Positions 9,111 through 20,168 of a DNA stretch of 64,000 bases are shown here, in pieces. The translations under genes and the position numbers were made by a program. Location of the stretch: the NCBI GenBank assembly GCA_003105015.1, contig PQAF01000010.1, forward strand, positions 62,001 through 126,000, in the 5' to 3' direction. The notes beneath the pieces are model-generated. The model saw only the letters and a list, made by a program, of their open reading frames with translations, made no database searches and had not been told where the DNA came from. The stretch comes from Rhodocyclales bacterium. GTDB lineage: Bacteria > Pseudomonadota > Gammaproteobacteria > Burkholderiales > Rhodocyclaceae. Within the stretch, counting starts at the first letter, position 1. Every line of letters begins with the position of its first letter.

Positions 9111-9445
9111 CGCCGGCCGCGCCGGCGGTCCAGCCACCAGGCCAGCACCGGCAGCATCAGCATCGAGCCGGGCACGGCCATGGCGACCAGGTAAGGCGAG
9201 ATCTGCGACAGGGCATTCAGGCGGTCCAGCAGTTCCCTGCGCTCTTCGGCGGACCAGCGGTTGCCGTTGCGCTGTTTCATCAGCAGCGGCATCAGACCTT
9301 TTGCCTTGAGCACTTCGCGCAGGACGTGGTCGCGCTCCCGCTTTTGCGCCTCGAGCATGTGCTGCAGGAAACCGAGGTGAGGACGTTGCCTGCCGCGGGC
9401 GTCAATATCAACGGGGCGTGCTTCGCCGTGCGGCTCCTGCGGCAT
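9107..9445 (-). CDS. LETM1-like small membrane protein
   Basis: A 112-residue protein if started at the ATG ending at 9445, just past the YqjK stop. An upstream frame reaches 9589 but overlaps yqjK fully. The body reads as charged helices (LEAQKRERDHVLREVLKAKG, quoted in part), then SPYLVAMAVPGSMLMLPVLAWW and a basic tail. That resembles the hydrophobic SPYL-PGS-LLPLLAW segment of bacterial LETM1-related proteins. Function unknown. It is the last gene of the yqjDEK-type operon. Confidence 0.65.
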   Translation of the reverse strand: MPQEPHGEARPVDIDARGRQRPHLGFLQHMLEAQKRERDHVLREVLKAKGLMPLLMKQRNGNRWSAEERRELLDRLNALSQISPYLVAMAVPGSMLMLPVLAWWLDRRRGRR

Positions 9446-9450
9446 GGCGC

Positions 9451-9753
9451 TCAGCGGGCGGGCAGGATCGATGCGACGGCGCTGCGCAGGCGGCGGAAGG
9501 AACGCCAGGCGAAGAAGCCGCGTTTGGCCCAGCGGAAGAACGCACGCGGCCGGGCGACCAGGAGGGCGACGCCGATGCCGGCCAGCCATTCCGGATGGGC
9601 CTTCGCCCAGTGCAGTGCCGCCCGCGCTTTTTCCGCCGCGCCGAAGGCGGGAGAAGCGGACTCGAGCGCGTGCAGGATCGTGACGCGCTGGGCCGCGGCC
9701 TGCAGTTGAAGCCGCTGCTTCTTCAGCGCCAGTTCAACGATTTTCGGGTTCAT
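9451..9753 (-). CDS. yqjK: YqjK-like protein
   Basis: A 100-residue protein resembling E. coli YqjK: a coiled N-terminus (IVELALKKQRLQLQAAAQR), one hydrophobic segment near residues 60-70 (WLAGIGVALLVARP) and the RAFFRWAKRGFFAWRSFRR basic-aromatic motif. Overlaps the yqjE end by 20 bases. The yqjDEK group is linked to stationary-phase and stress envelope functions in enterobacteria; its role here is inferred from that. Confidence 0.8.
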   Translation of the reverse strand: MNPKIVELALKKQRLQLQAAAQRVTILHALESASPAFGAAEKARAALHWAKAHPEWLAGIGVALLVARPRAFFRWAKRGFFAWRSFRRLRSAVASILPAR

Positions 9754-10132
9754 TGTCCGGCCGGATCATCTCGCGATCCTGCGCCAGCTCGGAGATGCTG
9801 GCGGCGAACAGACGCGTTCCCTGGCGCCCGATGCGGGCGGCGGCCAGGGCCGCGATGATGCCGATGGCGAGGAACAGGGCGGTGAACACGCCGAGCGCCA
9901 GCAGGCGGTGGCTGTCCCACAGCAGGACGGTCAGGAACAGCGCGAGCAGGACGGCGCCGAAGCCGAGAAAGAAAAACGCGGCGGCGGCGTAGCCCAGCAG
10001 CGTGCCGAGGCGGAGCTTCTCCTCCTGCAGCTCGGTGGCGAGCAGCTCCAGTCGCGTCTGCAGGATGCCCAGCGCGCCGGCGGCGTAGTCGCGCAGGCGC
10101 GAACCCAGGCTTTTGCCCGGTGCGGGCTCCAT
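9734..10132 (-). CDS. yqjE: YqjE-like phage-holin-family membrane protein
   Basis: A 132-residue protein of the holin superfamily III / Actino_holin type. It has an amphipathic N-terminus (SLGSRLRDYAAGALGILQTRLELLATELQEEK, in part) and two adjacent membrane segments around residues 48-100. Located 13 bases after yqjD and overlapping yqjK. Probably an inner-membrane protein; no catalytic motif. Confidence 0.82.
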   Translation of the reverse strand: MEPAPGKSLGSRLRDYAAGALGILQTRLELLATELQEEKLRLGTLLGYAAAAFFFLGFGAVLLALFLTVLLWDSHRLLALGVFTALFLAIGIIAALAAARIGRQGTRLFAASISELAQDREMIRPDNEPENR

Positions 10133-10145
10133 GGTTCGGGAAACG

Positions 10146-10457
10146 TCAGCGGCGACCGATGAGCAGGCCGACGATGAAACCGATGCCGGCGGCGATGCCG
10201 ATCGAGCGCCAGGGATTGTCGTGAACGTAATCGTCGGTTGCGCGCGCGACCTGCTTGGTCCTTTCGGCGACGGCCGCCTGCGCCTCGGCCAGGTTGTGGC
10301 GGGCGCTGGTCAGGTGATCCTGCAGCTTGACGCGCAGGTCGGCCATCTTCTCGCCCGCCTGGCCGGCGGTGGCCTTGAGGATTTCCTCGGCGTCGGCGAC
10401 GACGACCTTGAGATCGGCGATGAGTTTTTCCTTGTTAACTTGGGTCATTTCGGTCAT
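10146..10457 (-). CDS. yqjD: YqjD/ElaB-type DUF883 protein
   Basis: A 103-residue DUF883 protein with a long amphipathic helix (LIADLKVVVADAEEILKATA onward) and the diagnostic C-terminus DDYVHDNPWRSIGIAAGIGF ending in GLLIGRR, a membrane anchor with a glycine zipper. E. coli homologues are inner-membrane, ribosome-associated stress proteins. First gene of the minus-strand yqj operon. Confidence 0.9.
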   Translation of the reverse strand: MTEMTQVNKEKLIADLKVVVADAEEILKATAGQAGEKMADLRVKLQDHLTSARHNLAEAQAAVAERTKQVARATDDYVHDNPWRSIGIAAGIGFIVGLLIGRR

Positions 10458-10534
10458 GGCTGCACTCTCCGCATGAATGGGTGATATCCGGCTTCAAGGC
10501 TACCGATTTTCGCTCTCCATGGCAAATGCGCCGG

Positions 10535-11320
10535 TCAGCCGGCGTCGAAATCGTAGTCGATGGTCAGGGGCGCGTGATCCGAGAACCAGGCGTCCTTGTA
10601 GACCGCCGCCCGCCTCGCGGCGGCGGCCAGTCCGGGGGTGGCGACATGGTAGTCGATGCGCCAGCCGACATTCCTGGCACGGGCCTGGCCGCGGTTCGAC
10701 CACCAAGTGTAGGCCTCGCCCTCGGCGTCCGGATGCAGGCGCCGGTATACGTCGACGAAGCCGGTCGGCCCGAACACTTCCCCCATCCAGGCGCGCTCTT
10801 CGGGCAGGAAGCCCGAGTTCTTCAGATTGCCTTTCCAATTTTTCAGATCGATTTCCCGGTGGGCAATGTTCCAGTCCCCGCACAACAGGACCTCGCGGCC
10901 GGCGCTTCTCAGTTGTTCCAGGTGGGGGCGGAAATGCGCGAGGAAGCGGAATTTCGCCTCCTGCCGCTCGGGCGAGGAGGAGCCGGAAGGCAGGTAGACC
11001 GAGATTACGGACAGCTTGCCGAACACCGCCTCGACGTAGCGCCCCTCGGCATCGAACTCCGCAACGCCGAAGCCCTCGATGACCTGCTCGGGCTGGCGCC
11101 GGCAGTAGAGGCCGACGCCGCTGTAGCCTTTTTTCTCGGCGTAATGGAAGTAGCCGAAATAGCCTTCGGGATTGAGGAACTCGCGGCGCATGTCGCCGAC
11201 CTGGGCCTTGAGTTCCTGCAGGCAGACGATGTCGGCCTCCTGCAGGGCCAGCCAGTCGAAGAAGCCCTTGCGGGCGGCCGAGCGGATGCCGTTCAGGTTC
11301 AGGGTTATGATACGCAGCAT
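10535..11320 (-). CDS. xthA: Exodeoxyribonuclease III
   Basis: AP endonuclease and 3'-5' exonuclease for base-excision repair, 261 residues. The catalytic residues of the EEP fold are present: Asn in LNLNGIRSA, Glu in CLQELKAQ, the [14 protein letters not shown] segment and the terminal [11 protein letters not shown]. The gene is divergent from pyrE with a 14-base gap. In Pseudomonas that position holds crc, a catalytically dead ExoIII homologue; here the active-site residues are intact, so it reads as a true nuclease. Confidence 0.94.
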   Translation of the reverse strand: MLRIITLNLNGIRSAARKGFFDWLALQEADIVCLQELKAQVGDMRREFLNPEGYFGYFHYAEKKGYSGVGLYCRRQPEQVIEGFGVAEFDAEGRYVEAVFGKLSVISVYLPSGSSSPERQEAKFRFLAHFRPHLEQLRSAGREVLLCGDWNIAHREIDLKNWKGNLKNSGFLPEERAWMGEVFGPTGFVDVYRRLHPDAEGEAYTWWSNRGQARARNVGWRIDYHVATPGLAAAARRAAVYKDAWFSDHAPLTIDYDFDAG

Positions 11321-11334
11321 TTCCGAGCGTCCGG

Positions 11335-11985
11335 ATGGGGAACATGGATTGTAGCGGCGAGTTCATTGCTTTTGCGGTAGAGACCGGGGTATTGCGCTTC
11401 GGCGAGTTCAAGACCAAGGCGGGCCGGCTGAGCCCGTATTTCTTCAATGCCGGCCTGTTCAACGACGGGGCCTCGCTCAACCGGCTGACCGACTTCTACG
11501 CCAAAGCCATTCTCGCCTCGAACCTGCCCTGCGACATGCTGTTCGGGCCGGCCTACAAGGGCATCCCGCTGGTGGCCGGAACGGCCATCGCCCTGGCCCA
11601 AAAAGGGCGCAATCTGCCGTATTGCTTCAACCGCAAGGAGGCCAAGGACCATGGGGAAGGGGGCACCCTGATCGGCGCCCCCCTGGCCGGACGCGTGCTG
11701 ATCGTCGACGACGTGATCTCCGCCGGCACCTCGGTGCGCGAATCGGTGGAACTGATCCGCGCCGCCGGCGCCGTCCCGGGCGGCGTGGTCATTGCACTCG
11801 ACCGCATGGAGCGCGGACAGGGGGAACTTTCCGCCGTGCAGGAAGTGCAGCAGGCCTACGGCATCCCGGTCGTGGCGGTGGCGAGCCTGGACGACCTGCT
11901 GGCCTACCTTGGCGGCCGGCCGGAACTGGCGCAGAATTTGCGTGCGGTATTCGAGTACCGACGACAATATGGGATAAAAACATGA
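11335..11985 (+). CDS. pyrE: Orotate phosphoribosyltransferase
   Basis: Converts orotate and PRPP to OMP in pyrimidine synthesis. 216 residues. PRPP-binding motif [17 protein letters not shown] near residue 122; N-terminal [19 protein letters not shown] is the family signature. ATG 11335 or 11344 could start it. Divergent from xthA and overlapping the next gene by four bases (ATGA). Confidence 0.96.
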   Translation: MGNMDCSGEFIAFAVETGVLRFGEFKTKAGRLSPYFFNAGLFNDGASLNRLTDFYAKAILASNLPCDMLFGPAYKGIPLVAGTAIALAQKGRNLPYCFNRKEAKDHGEGGTLIGAPLAGRVLIVDDVISAGTSVRESVELIRAAGAVPGGVVIALDRMERGQGELSAVQEVQQAYGIPVVAVASLDDLLAYLGGRPELAQNLRAVFEYRRQYGIKT

Positions 11986-12659
11986 TGCTCAGGCTTGGCT
12001 CGGCCTTGATGCTTCTCCCTGCGGTGCTGCCCCTGCCGGCGGCGGCGCAGGGACGCATCACCTATTGCTGCACCGACAACACCGGCCAGCAGGTATGTTC
12101 CGACGTTCTGCCGAAGCAGTGCTACGGCAAGGCCTATCGCGAGATCAATTCGCGCGGCATCACGGTCAGGCGCGTCGATGCGCCGCTGAACGCCGAACAG
12201 CGGGCGGCGAAGGAGGCCGAGGCGAAGAGGGCGAAGGAAGAGGAAGCCAGGCGGCTGGAGCAGGACCGGAAGAACCGTGCCCTGCTTGCCACCTATGCCA
12301 GCGAACAGGACATCGATTTTGCGCGCGACCGCGCCATCGCCGACGTCCAGAGGACCATCAAGGCCGCGCAGGACAAGCAGGCCGACCTGGCCGGGCGTCA
12401 GAAGAAACTGGATGCCGAGGCGGAGTTCTACAAGAAAAAACCCATGCCGTCCCAGCTGCAGTCGCAACTGCGCGAAAACGAAGCCGAAATGAAGGCACAG
12501 CAGGCGGCCATCGACGGCAGGCAGAAAGACATCGAGGCGCTGAAGGTCCGCTTCGAGGAAGAGAAGTTGCGCTACCGGGAATTGACCAGAAAGACGGCGC
12601 CGGGGAAGAGCGAGCCCCCGGCTGCGCCGCCTCCGGGCGCTGCGGCCCGGCCGCGTTGA
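11982..12659 (+). CDS. Secreted coiled-coil protein, DUF4124-like N-terminus
   Basis: A 225-residue protein starting at ATG 11982, inside the pyrE stop. A signal peptide ([23 protein letters not shown]) is followed by a Cys-containing segment ([20 protein letters not shown]) that resembles DUF4124 domains. A long charged coiled coil rich in Lys, Glu and Ala runs over residues 65-205, and a Pro/Ala tail ends the protein. Probably periplasmic; function unknown. Confidence 0.75.
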   Translation: MMLRLGSALMLLPAVLPLPAAAQGRITYCCTDNTGQQVCSDVLPKQCYGKAYREINSRGITVRRVDAPLNAEQRAAKEAEAKRAKEEEARRLEQDRKNRALLATYASEQDIDFARDRAIADVQRTIKAAQDKQADLAGRQKKLDAEAEFYKKKPMPSQLQSQLRENEAEMKAQQAAIDGRQKDIEALKVRFEEEKLRYRELTRKTAPGKSEPPAAPPPGAAARPR

Positions 12660-12670
12660 TTCCGGGCGGG

Positions 12671-13324
12671 ATGCCGACGCTTCAGCTTGCGCTGGCCGTA
12701 TCCGCCGCCCTGGTCGCGGTGCTGGCGATACGCGCCCACTATCTCGACGAATCCCGCCGCTGGCAGGTCTATGCCTTCAAGCCGCTCGCCACGCTGCTGA
12801 TCCTGGCGCTGGCGCTGGCGTTTACGCCGGTGCGGGCCGATTACCAATGGGCCATCGCCGCCGGCCTGCTGTTCTCGACGGCCGGCGACATCTTCCTCAT
12901 GCTGCCGCGCGACCGCTTCGTCGCCGGCCTGGCGAGCTTCCTCGTCGCCCACCTGTGCTACGTCGGGGCCTTCAGCATCGGCGTGCCGTTCGGCGCCGCG
13001 CCGCTGCTCTGGCTGCCTTTTTTTGCGGCGGGCGGGCTGGTGCTGGCGCTGGTCTGGCCGGGGCTGAAGCCGGCGCTGCGCGCACCGGTGGCGGTCTATG
13101 TGATCGTGATCGCGGCGATGGCCGGACAGGCGGCGGGGCGCTGGCATATGACCGGAAGCGTCGTGGCGCTGGCGGCGGCGGTCGGCGCCGGGCTCTTCGT
13201 CGTCTCCGACGCCGTGCTGGCGATCGATCGCTTCCGCTGGAAGTTTCGCGCCGCGCGGGCAGTGACGCTGGCGACCTACTGGGCGGCGCAGCTGCTCATC
13301 GCCCTCTCCATTTCAGGCGCCTAG
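12671..13324 (+). CDS. Lysoplasmalogenase family membrane protein (YhhN/TMEM86)
   Basis: A 217-residue protein of about eight hydrophobic helices. The family signatures are the [26 protein letters not shown] region (conserved GD...L.LP and F..GL.SFL.AH, quoted by residues) and the C-terminal [11 protein letters not shown]. Family members hydrolyse the vinyl-ether bond of lysoplasmalogens, although many bacterial members are untested. Its end overlaps the convergent gatB end by 12 bases. Confidence 0.85.
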   Translation: MPTLQLALAVSAALVAVLAIRAHYLDESRRWQVYAFKPLATLLILALALAFTPVRADYQWAIAAGLLFSTAGDIFLMLPRDRFVAGLASFLVAHLCYVGAFSIGVPFGAAPLLWLPFFAAGGLVLALVWPGLKPALRAPVAVYVIVIAAMAGQAAGRWHMTGSVVALAAAVGAGLFVVSDAVLAIDRFRWKFRAARAVTLATYWAAQLLIALSISGA

Positions 13325-14773
13325 CTTCTTCTTCAGCAGTTCGTTGACCTGTTGCGGGTTGGCCTTGCCCTTGGTCGCCTTCATGGCCTGGCCGACGAGG
13401 GCGTTGAAGGCCTTCTCCTTGCCGGCGCGGAATTCCTCCACCGACTTCGGGTTGGCGGCCAGCACCTCGTCGATGATCATCTCCAGGGCGCCGGTGTCGG
13501 AGATCTGCTTGAGGCCCTTTGCCTCGATGATTGCATCGGCGTCCTTGCCTTCGCCATTCCACAGGCCGTCGAAGACCTCCTTGGCCATTTTGCTCGACAG
13601 CGTGCCGTCGGCGATGCGCGCCACGAGTCCGGCGAGTTGCGCCGGTGCAAGCGGGGCGGCGGCGACGTCCTTCTCTTCGCGGTTGAGGCGCGCGGCCAGC
13701 TCGCCCATCACCCAGTTGGCGCAGAGCTTGGCATTGGCGGCGTCGGTCGCCGCCACGGCCTGCTCGAAATAGGCCGCCGTCTCGCGCGCGGCGGTGAGCG
13801 TGGCGGCGTCGTAGGCGGAAAGCCCGTAGTCGCGCTCGAAGCGGGCCTGCATGGCCTCCGGCAATTCCGGCATGCCAGCCTTCACTTCGTCGATCCAGGC
13901 GGCGGAGATCTCCAGCGGCAGCAGGTCGGGGTCGGGGAAGTAGCGGTAGTCGTGCGCCTCCTCCTTCGAGCGCATGGCGCGCGTCTCGCCGGTGGCCGGG
14001 TCGAACAGCACGGTGGCCTGATGGATGCGGCCGCCGTCCTCCAGCGTCTCGACCTGCCAGCGCGCCTCGTACTCGATGGCCTGCTGCAGGAAGCGGAAGG
14101 AGTTGAGGTTCTTGATCTCGCGCCGCGTGCCCAGCGTGTCGGAGCCCTTCGGCCGCACCGAGACGTTGGCGTCGCAGCGGAAGGAGCCTTCCTGCATGTT
14201 GCCGTCGCAGATGTCTATCCAGCGCACCAGGGCGTGCAGCGCCTTGGCGTAGGCCACCGCTTCCTCCGCGCTGCGCATGTCCGGCTCGGAGACGATCTCC
14301 AGCAGCGGCGTGCCGGCGCGGTTGAGGTCGATGCCGGACTTGCCGTGGAAGTCCTCGTGCAGCGATTTGCCGGCGTCCTCCTCGAGGTGGGCGCGCGTGA
14401 GGCGGACGAATTTCTCCTCCGCCGTGTCGCCGCGACTGACTCTTATCGTCAGCCCGCCGCCGGAGACCACCGGCAGCTCGTACTGGCTGATCTGGTAGCC
14501 CTTCGGCAGGTCGGGGTAGAAGTAGTTCTTGCGCGCGAACACCGAGCGCGGCGCGACTTTCCCGCCCACCGCCAGGCCGAAGCGGATGGCGCGCTCCACC
14601 GCGCCGCGGTTCAGGACCGGCAGCACGCCGGGCAGGGCGATGTCCACCGCGCAGGCCTGGGTGTTCGGCGCCGCGCCGAAGGCGGTCGAGGCGCCGGAAA
14701 AGATCTTCGAGGCGGTGTTGAGCTGGGCGTGGGTTTCCAGCCCGATGACGATTTCCCAGTTGGCGATGCCCAT
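13313..14773 (-). CDS. gatB: Asp-tRNA(Asn)/Glu-tRNA(Gln) amidotransferase subunit B
   Basis: Kinase-like subunit of the GatCAB complex that converts Asp-tRNA(Asn) and/or Glu-tRNA(Gln). 486 residues. N-terminal [15 protein letters not shown] is the family signature; [38 protein letters not shown] and a C-terminal YqeY-like tail domain are present. Transcribed with gatC and gatA but separated from gatA by two lipoprotein genes. Confidence 0.97.
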   Translation of the reverse strand: MGIANWEIVIGLETHAQLNTASKIFSGASTAFGAAPNTQACAVDIALPGVLPVLNRGAVERAIRFGLAVGGKVAPRSVFARKNYFYPDLPKGYQISQYELPVVSGGGLTIRVSRGDTAEEKFVRLTRAHLEEDAGKSLHEDFHGKSGIDLNRAGTPLLEIVSEPDMRSAEEAVAYAKALHALVRWIDICDGNMQEGSFRCDANVSVRPKGSDTLGTRREIKNLNSFRFLQQAIEYEARWQVETLEDGGRIHQATVLFDPATGETRAMRSKEEAHDYRYFPDPDLLPLEISAAWIDEVKAGMPELPEAMQARFERDYGLSAYDAATLTAARETAAYFEQAVAATDAANAKLCANWVMGELAARLNREEKDVAAAPLAPAQLAGLVARIADGTLSSKMAKEVFDGLWNGEGKDADAIIEAKGLKQISDTGALEMIIDEVLAANPKSVEEFRAGKEKAFNALVGQAMKATKGKANPQQVNELLKKKLGA

Positions 14774-14790
14774 AAGAATCCCGTGTCAGA

Positions 14791-15216
14791 TCAGGCGCAG
14801 CTGCCGTCGCGCCGGTCGTAGATGAGCGGCAGGAGCTGGTCCCAGGCGCTGCCCGAGCACATCCGCTCGCATTGCTGGAAGGCGACCGTGACGCGCGTGC
14901 CCTGCTCCCACATGCGCACGATGCAGCTCCCGCCGTTTTGGGTGAGTTCGATCGCGGGCATCTCCTTCGTCTGGCGGAAATCCCTGAGGACGAAGTGGCA
15001 GATGCCGTGCTGCGGGTAATTCACTTTCGCCTCGAAGGCGCGCACCCGTGCCGCGGCGACGTCCAGCTTGAGCATGCCGCTGGTGCCGGTCTCGTCGCGG
15101 AAGCTGCAGTCCGTCTTGACGCTGAGCGGGCGCACCGGGATCGGTGTCACCCGCTCGGGGATGGCGCAGGCGCCGAGGAAGGCCGTGATGGCGAGGAGCA
15201 GGAGTTTGCGCAGCAT
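14791..15216 (-). CDS. Putative lipoprotein, paralogue A
   Basis: A 141-residue protein with a lipoprotein signal (MLRKLLLLAITAFLGAC). The body PIPVRPLSVKTDCSFRDETG, the DFRQTKEMPAIELTQ segment and VTVAFQQCERMCSGSAW are shared almost throughout with the next gene, so the two are tandem paralogues. Four conserved cysteines (CSFRDE, CHF, SCIVR, CERMC region) could form periplasmic disulfides. Family not recognised. It lies between gatB and gatA on the same strand. Confidence 0.75.
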   Translation of the reverse strand: MLRKLLLLAITAFLGACAIPERVTPIPVRPLSVKTDCSFRDETGTSGMLKLDVAAARVRAFEAKVNYPQHGICHFVLRDFRQTKEMPAIELTQNGGSCIVRMWEQGTRVTVAFQQCERMCSGSAWDQLLPLIYDRRDGSCA

Positions 15217-15231
15217 GGTCGTTCGGCCGGC

Positions 15232-15732
15232 TCAGGCGCAGGAACCCTTGCTCCGGTCGTTGAGGATCGGCCAGAGGTAGCTGTAGGAATTGCCCGAGCA
15301 CATTTTCTCGCACTGCTGGAAGGCGACCGTGACGCGCTCGCCCTGTTCCCAGACGCGCACGATGCAGCGGCCCCTGGCCTGGCTGAGCTCGATGGCGGGC
15401 AACTCCTTCGTCTGGCGGAAATCCTTCAGGTTGAAGCGGCAGGCGCCGCGCTTCGGGATGTTCACCTTCGCCTCGAAGGCCTGGACCTTGGCTTCCGCCA
15501 CGTCCAGCTTGAGGGCACCGTTGTAGCCGGTCTCGTCGCGGAAGCTGCATTCGGTCTTGACGTTGAGCGGGCGTACCGGAATCGGCCCCGGCCGGGCCGG
15601 CTTCGCCGCCGCCGGGGCCTTGGCGACCGGGGCGGGTTGGGGGGCTTCCGCCGCCGGCGGCGCCTTTTCGGGCGCGGCGCAGGCGGCGAGGAGCAGGGCG
15701 GGCAGCAGCGGAACGAGCCTTCTATTCATCAT
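15232..15732 (-). CDS. Putative lipoprotein, paralogue B
   Basis: A 166-residue protein paralogous to its neighbour. The lipobox is in LPALLLAACAAPEK. An Ala/Pro/Lys-rich linker (residues 20-48) follows, then the shared domain beginning PIPVRPLNVKTECSFRDETG, with DFRQTKELPAIELSQ, VTVAFQQCEKMCSG and a C-terminal SCA. Compared with paralogue A it has the longer linker. Probably an outer-membrane-anchored periplasmic protein; role unknown. Confidence 0.75.
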   Translation of the reverse strand: MMNRRLVPLLPALLLAACAAPEKAPPAAEAPQPAPVAKAPAAAKPARPGPIPVRPLNVKTECSFRDETGYNGALKLDVAEAKVQAFEAKVNIPKRGACRFNLKDFRQTKELPAIELSQARGRCIVRVWEQGERVTVAFQQCEKMCSGNSYSYLWPILNDRSKGSCA

Positions 15733-15741
15733 GGCGGGGCC

Positions 15742-17193
15742 TCAGAGCGCCGGGGCGCGGCGGTGCCAGTCGGTGGCGAGCTGGTACTGGTGCGCTGCGT
15801 TGAGCATGCGCGCCTCGCCGAAGTAGTCGCCGATGATCTGCAGGCCGACCGGGAGATTCCTGGCGCCCGTTCCGCAGGGAATCGACATGCCGGGCAGGCC
15901 GGCGAGGTTGATGGCGATGGTGTAGATGTCGGAGAGGTACATCTGCACCGGGTCGCCGGCCTTGGCGCCGAGGCCGAAGGCCACCGAGGGGCTGGTCGGC
16001 CCCATGATCAGGTCGCAGGACTTGAAGGCCTCGGCAAAGTCAGCCGCGATGAGGCGGCGGATGCGCTGCGCCTGCAGGTAGTAGGCGTCGTAGTAGCCGT
16101 GCGACAGCACGTAGGTGCCGATGAGTATCCGCCGCTTCACCTCGGCGCCGAAGCCCTGGGCGCGGCTCTTGCAGTACATGTCGGCGAGGTCGCCGTATTG
16201 CGGCGCGCGCCAGCCGTAGCGCACGCCGTCGAAACGCGACAGGTTGCTGGAGGCCTCGGCCGGGGCGATGACGTAGTAGGCCGGCACCGACAGCTTCATG
16301 TTGGGCAGCGAGATGTTCACCGCGACGGCGCCCAGCCTGCGGTACTCGGCGATGGCCGCCTCGACCGCCTGCGCCACGTCGGCCGAGAGGCCCTCGGCGA
16401 AGAATTCCTTCGGCAGGCCGATGCGCAGGCCGGCGAGCGGCTTGTCCAGGTCGCGGGCGTAGTCCTCGGCCGGCCGCTCCAGGCTGGTCGAGTCGCGTTC
16501 GTCGAAGCCGGCCATGGCGTTGAGCAGGAGGGCGCAATCCTCCGCGCTTTTCGCCATCGGTCCGCCCTGGTCGAGCGAGGAGGCGAAGGCGATCATGCCC
16601 CAGCGCGAGACCACGCCGTAGGTCGGCTTCAGACCGGTCAGGCCGCAGAGGGCGGCCGGCTGGCGGATCGAGCCGCCGGTGTCGGTGCCGGTTGCCGCAG
16701 GAGTCAGTCTGGCGGAGACGGCGGCGGCGGAGCCGCCCGAGGAGCCGCCCGGCACGGCGGCCGTGTCCCAGGGGTTCTTCACCGGGCCGTAGAAGGAGGT
16801 CTCGTTGGACGAGCCCATGGCGAACTCGTCCATGTTGGTCTTGCCCAGGGTGACCGTGCCGGCGGCCTTGAAGCGCTCGATCACCGTCGCGTCGTAGGGG
16901 CTGACGAAATTCGACAGCATCTTCGAGCCGCAGCTGGTGAGCCAGCCCTCGGCGCAGAAGATGTCCTTGTGGGCGACGGGAATGCCGGTGAGCGGGCCGG
17001 ACTCGCCGCGCGCGATGCGCGCATCGGCCTCGCGGGCCATGGCCAGGCTCCTTTCACGGTCGACCGTGATGAAGGCGTTCAGGAGCGGGTTGAGCCGCTC
17101 GATGCGATCCAGGAACAGGCCGGCCAGCTCGACGCTGGAGAGCTGCTTGGCCGCCAGGGCGGCGGAGAGTTCTTTCAGGCTGGCGTTGATCAT
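15742..17193 (-). CDS. gatA: Asp-tRNA(Asn)/Glu-tRNA(Gln) amidotransferase subunit A
   Basis: Glutaminase/amidase subunit of GatCAB, 483 residues. The Ser-Ser-Lys triad is visible: Lys in IPVAHKDIF, the cis-Ser in [13 protein letters not shown] and the nucleophile region [12 protein letters not shown]. Gene order gatC-gatA-lipoproteins-gatB on the minus strand. Confidence 0.97.
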   Translation of the reverse strand: MINASLKELSAALAAKQLSSVELAGLFLDRIERLNPLLNAFITVDRERSLAMAREADARIARGESGPLTGIPVAHKDIFCAEGWLTSCGSKMLSNFVSPYDATVIERFKAAGTVTLGKTNMDEFAMGSSNETSFYGPVKNPWDTAAVPGGSSGGSAAAVSARLTPAATGTDTGGSIRQPAALCGLTGLKPTYGVVSRWGMIAFASSLDQGGPMAKSAEDCALLLNAMAGFDERDSTSLERPAEDYARDLDKPLAGLRIGLPKEFFAEGLSADVAQAVEAAIAEYRRLGAVAVNISLPNMKLSVPAYYVIAPAEASSNLSRFDGVRYGWRAPQYGDLADMYCKSRAQGFGAEVKRRILIGTYVLSHGYYDAYYLQAQRIRRLIAADFAEAFKSCDLIMGPTSPSVAFGLGAKAGDPVQMYLSDIYTIAINLAGLPGMSIPCGTGARNLPVGLQIIGDYFGEARMLNAAHQYQLATDWHRRAPAL

Positions 17194-17199
17194 TTCCGT

Positions 17200-17246
17200 G
17201 TAGGTCGGCTTTCAGGCCGACGCGGCTTGTCGGGCTGAAGCCCGAC

Positions 17247-17250
<4 letters not shown>
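17200..17250. repeat. REP-like inverted repeat between gatC and gatA
   Basis: GTAGGTCGG (17200-17208) starts an imperfect palindrome ending CCGACCTAC (17242-17250), with internal CTTTCAGGCCGAC and GTCGGGCTGAAGCC. The core GTCGGGCTGAAGCCCGAC (17229-17246) is itself a palindrome. The gatC stop codon (TAG on the minus strand, 17247-17249) lies inside the repeat, so the element has intruded to the very end of gatC. Confidence 0.75.
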
Positions 17251-18658
<1,408 letters not shown>

Positions 18659-18713
18659 GGACGTGCGGCACGGGGCCCCCGGCCTGCTGCCGCATTGTCG
18701 TTTCTAGCCACCG

Positions 18714-19628
18714 ATGTCGGTCGTCGGTCACCAGCCGCCCCCCTTCTTCAAGCGCGGTCCTGCGCCGCTGGCGCGGCTGGTCTTCTTCGTCACCCTCTCG
18801 CTCGCCCTGCTGGTGCTCGACCTCAAGTATCGCTACCTGGAGCAGATCCGCCAGGGCGTGGCCATCGTGCTCTACCCCCTGCAGCGCGCCGCCTATACCC
18901 CGGTCGATCTCTACGGGCAGCTCGGCGATTATTTTTCCAGCCTGGCGGCGGTGCAGCGGGAAAACGCCCAGCTCAAGCGCAAGGAACTGGAATCGGCCAA
19001 CTGGCTGCTGCGCCAGCAGCACCTGGAACTGGAAAACCAGCGGCTGCGCGAACTGCTCGACATGAAGGCCCGGCAACCGGTATCCGGCACCCTGGCCGAG
19101 ATCCTCTACGCGGCGCGCGATCCCTTTTCCCGCCGCATCATCGTCGACAAGGGCAGCCAGCATGGCATCGCCGCCGGCCAGGCGGTGGTCGACGAGGCGG
19201 GCGTGCTCGGCCAGGTGACGCGCACCTACCCGCTGCAAAGCGAGGTGACGCTGGTGACCGACAAGAACCAGGCGGTCCCGGTGAGGATCGTGCGCAACGG
19301 CTTGCGCACGGTGCTGTTCGGCGCTTCCGGCGGCCAGCTCGAGTTGCGCTTTCTTGCCGCCAATGCCGATGTGCAGCCTGGCGACGTGCTGGTTACTTCC
19401 GGCCTCGACGGCATCTATCAGCCGGGCCTGCCGGTCGCCCGGGTGGTGCGTGTGGACCGCGATACCGCCTATTCCTTTGCCCGCATCCTGTGCGAGCCGG
19501 TGGCCGGCGTCGAAAAGCATGGCCAGGTGCTCGTCTTGGGCTTGCGCGAGGCGCTGCCGCCGCAGGTCGAGGAAACCGAAACCCGCGAAAAGCCCTCCAA
19601 GGGAAAGAAGGGACGCAAGAAGGACTGA
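18714..19628 (+). CDS. mreC: Rod shape-determining protein MreC
   Basis: A 304-residue bitopic protein: one N-terminal membrane helix (VFFVTLSLALLVLDL), a coiled coil around residues 75-110 (NAQLKRKELESANWLLRQQH) and the beta-barrel MreC domain with DPFSRRIIVDKGSQHGIAAG. It links MreB to the PBP2/RodA machine. The C-terminal tail is Lys-rich. Its TGA overlaps the mreD ATG. Confidence 0.95.
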   Translation: MSVVGHQPPPFFKRGPAPLARLVFFVTLSLALLVLDLKYRYLEQIRQGVAIVLYPLQRAAYTPVDLYGQLGDYFSSLAAVQRENAQLKRKELESANWLLRQQHLELENQRLRELLDMKARQPVSGTLAEILYAARDPFSRRIIVDKGSQHGIAAGQAVVDEAGVLGQVTRTYPLQSEVTLVTDKNQAVPVRIVRNGLRTVLFGASGGQLELRFLAANADVQPGDVLVTSGLDGIYQPGLPVARVVRVDRDTAYSFARILCEPVAGVEKHGQVLVLGLREALPPQVEETETREKPSKGKKGRKKD

Positions 19629-20155
19629 TGGCCATTCAACCGACTCACAGCTCGCGACGCATCCTGCTGCCCGTCAAGCAGTGGTTCATCCTGTTTTCGC
19701 TGGCGGCCGCGCTGTTCCTCAACCTCGTCCCGCTGGGGAATGCCGCCGGCGTGCCCGACTGGGTGGCGCTGGTGCTGGCCTTCTGGAGCGTGCGCGAGCC
19801 CTTGCGCCTCGGCATGGGCACGGCGTTCTTCGCCGGCCTGCTGATGGATGTCGCCTCGGGCAGCGTCATGGGCCAGTACCCCCTGGCCTACCTGCTGCTC
19901 ACGTTCGCCGCCGGCGGCCTGTCGCGCCGCATCCTCTGGTTTCCGCTCGTCCAGCAGGCGCTGCACATCCTGCCGCTTCTGCTGGCGACCCAGGGCGTGA
20001 TGGTCGTCGCGCGACTGGTCGGCGGAGCGGACTTTCCCGGCTGGGGCTATTTTCTCGGCAGCTTCACCGGCGCCCTGCTCTGGTTCCCGCTGACCTTCGT
20101 CCTGCTGCTGCCGCAGTACCAGCCGATCGAGAAGGACGAGAACCGCCCGATATGA
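19628..20155 (+). CDS. mreD: Rod shape-determining protein MreD
   Basis: A 175-residue inner-membrane protein with five to six hydrophobic helices. Conserved MreD features are WFILFSLAAALFLNLVPLG near the N-terminus and GLLMDVASGSVMGQYPLAYL. Partner of MreC in the elongasome. Start at ATG 19628 overlaps the mreC stop. Confidence 0.93.
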   Translation: MAIQPTHSSRRILLPVKQWFILFSLAAALFLNLVPLGNAAGVPDWVALVLAFWSVREPLRLGMGTAFFAGLLMDVASGSVMGQYPLAYLLLTFAAGGLSRRILWFPLVQQALHILPLLLATQGVMVVARLVGGADFPGWGYFLGSFTGALLWFPLTFVLLLPQYQPIEKDENRPI

Positions 20156-20168
20156 GATTCGCCTAACC

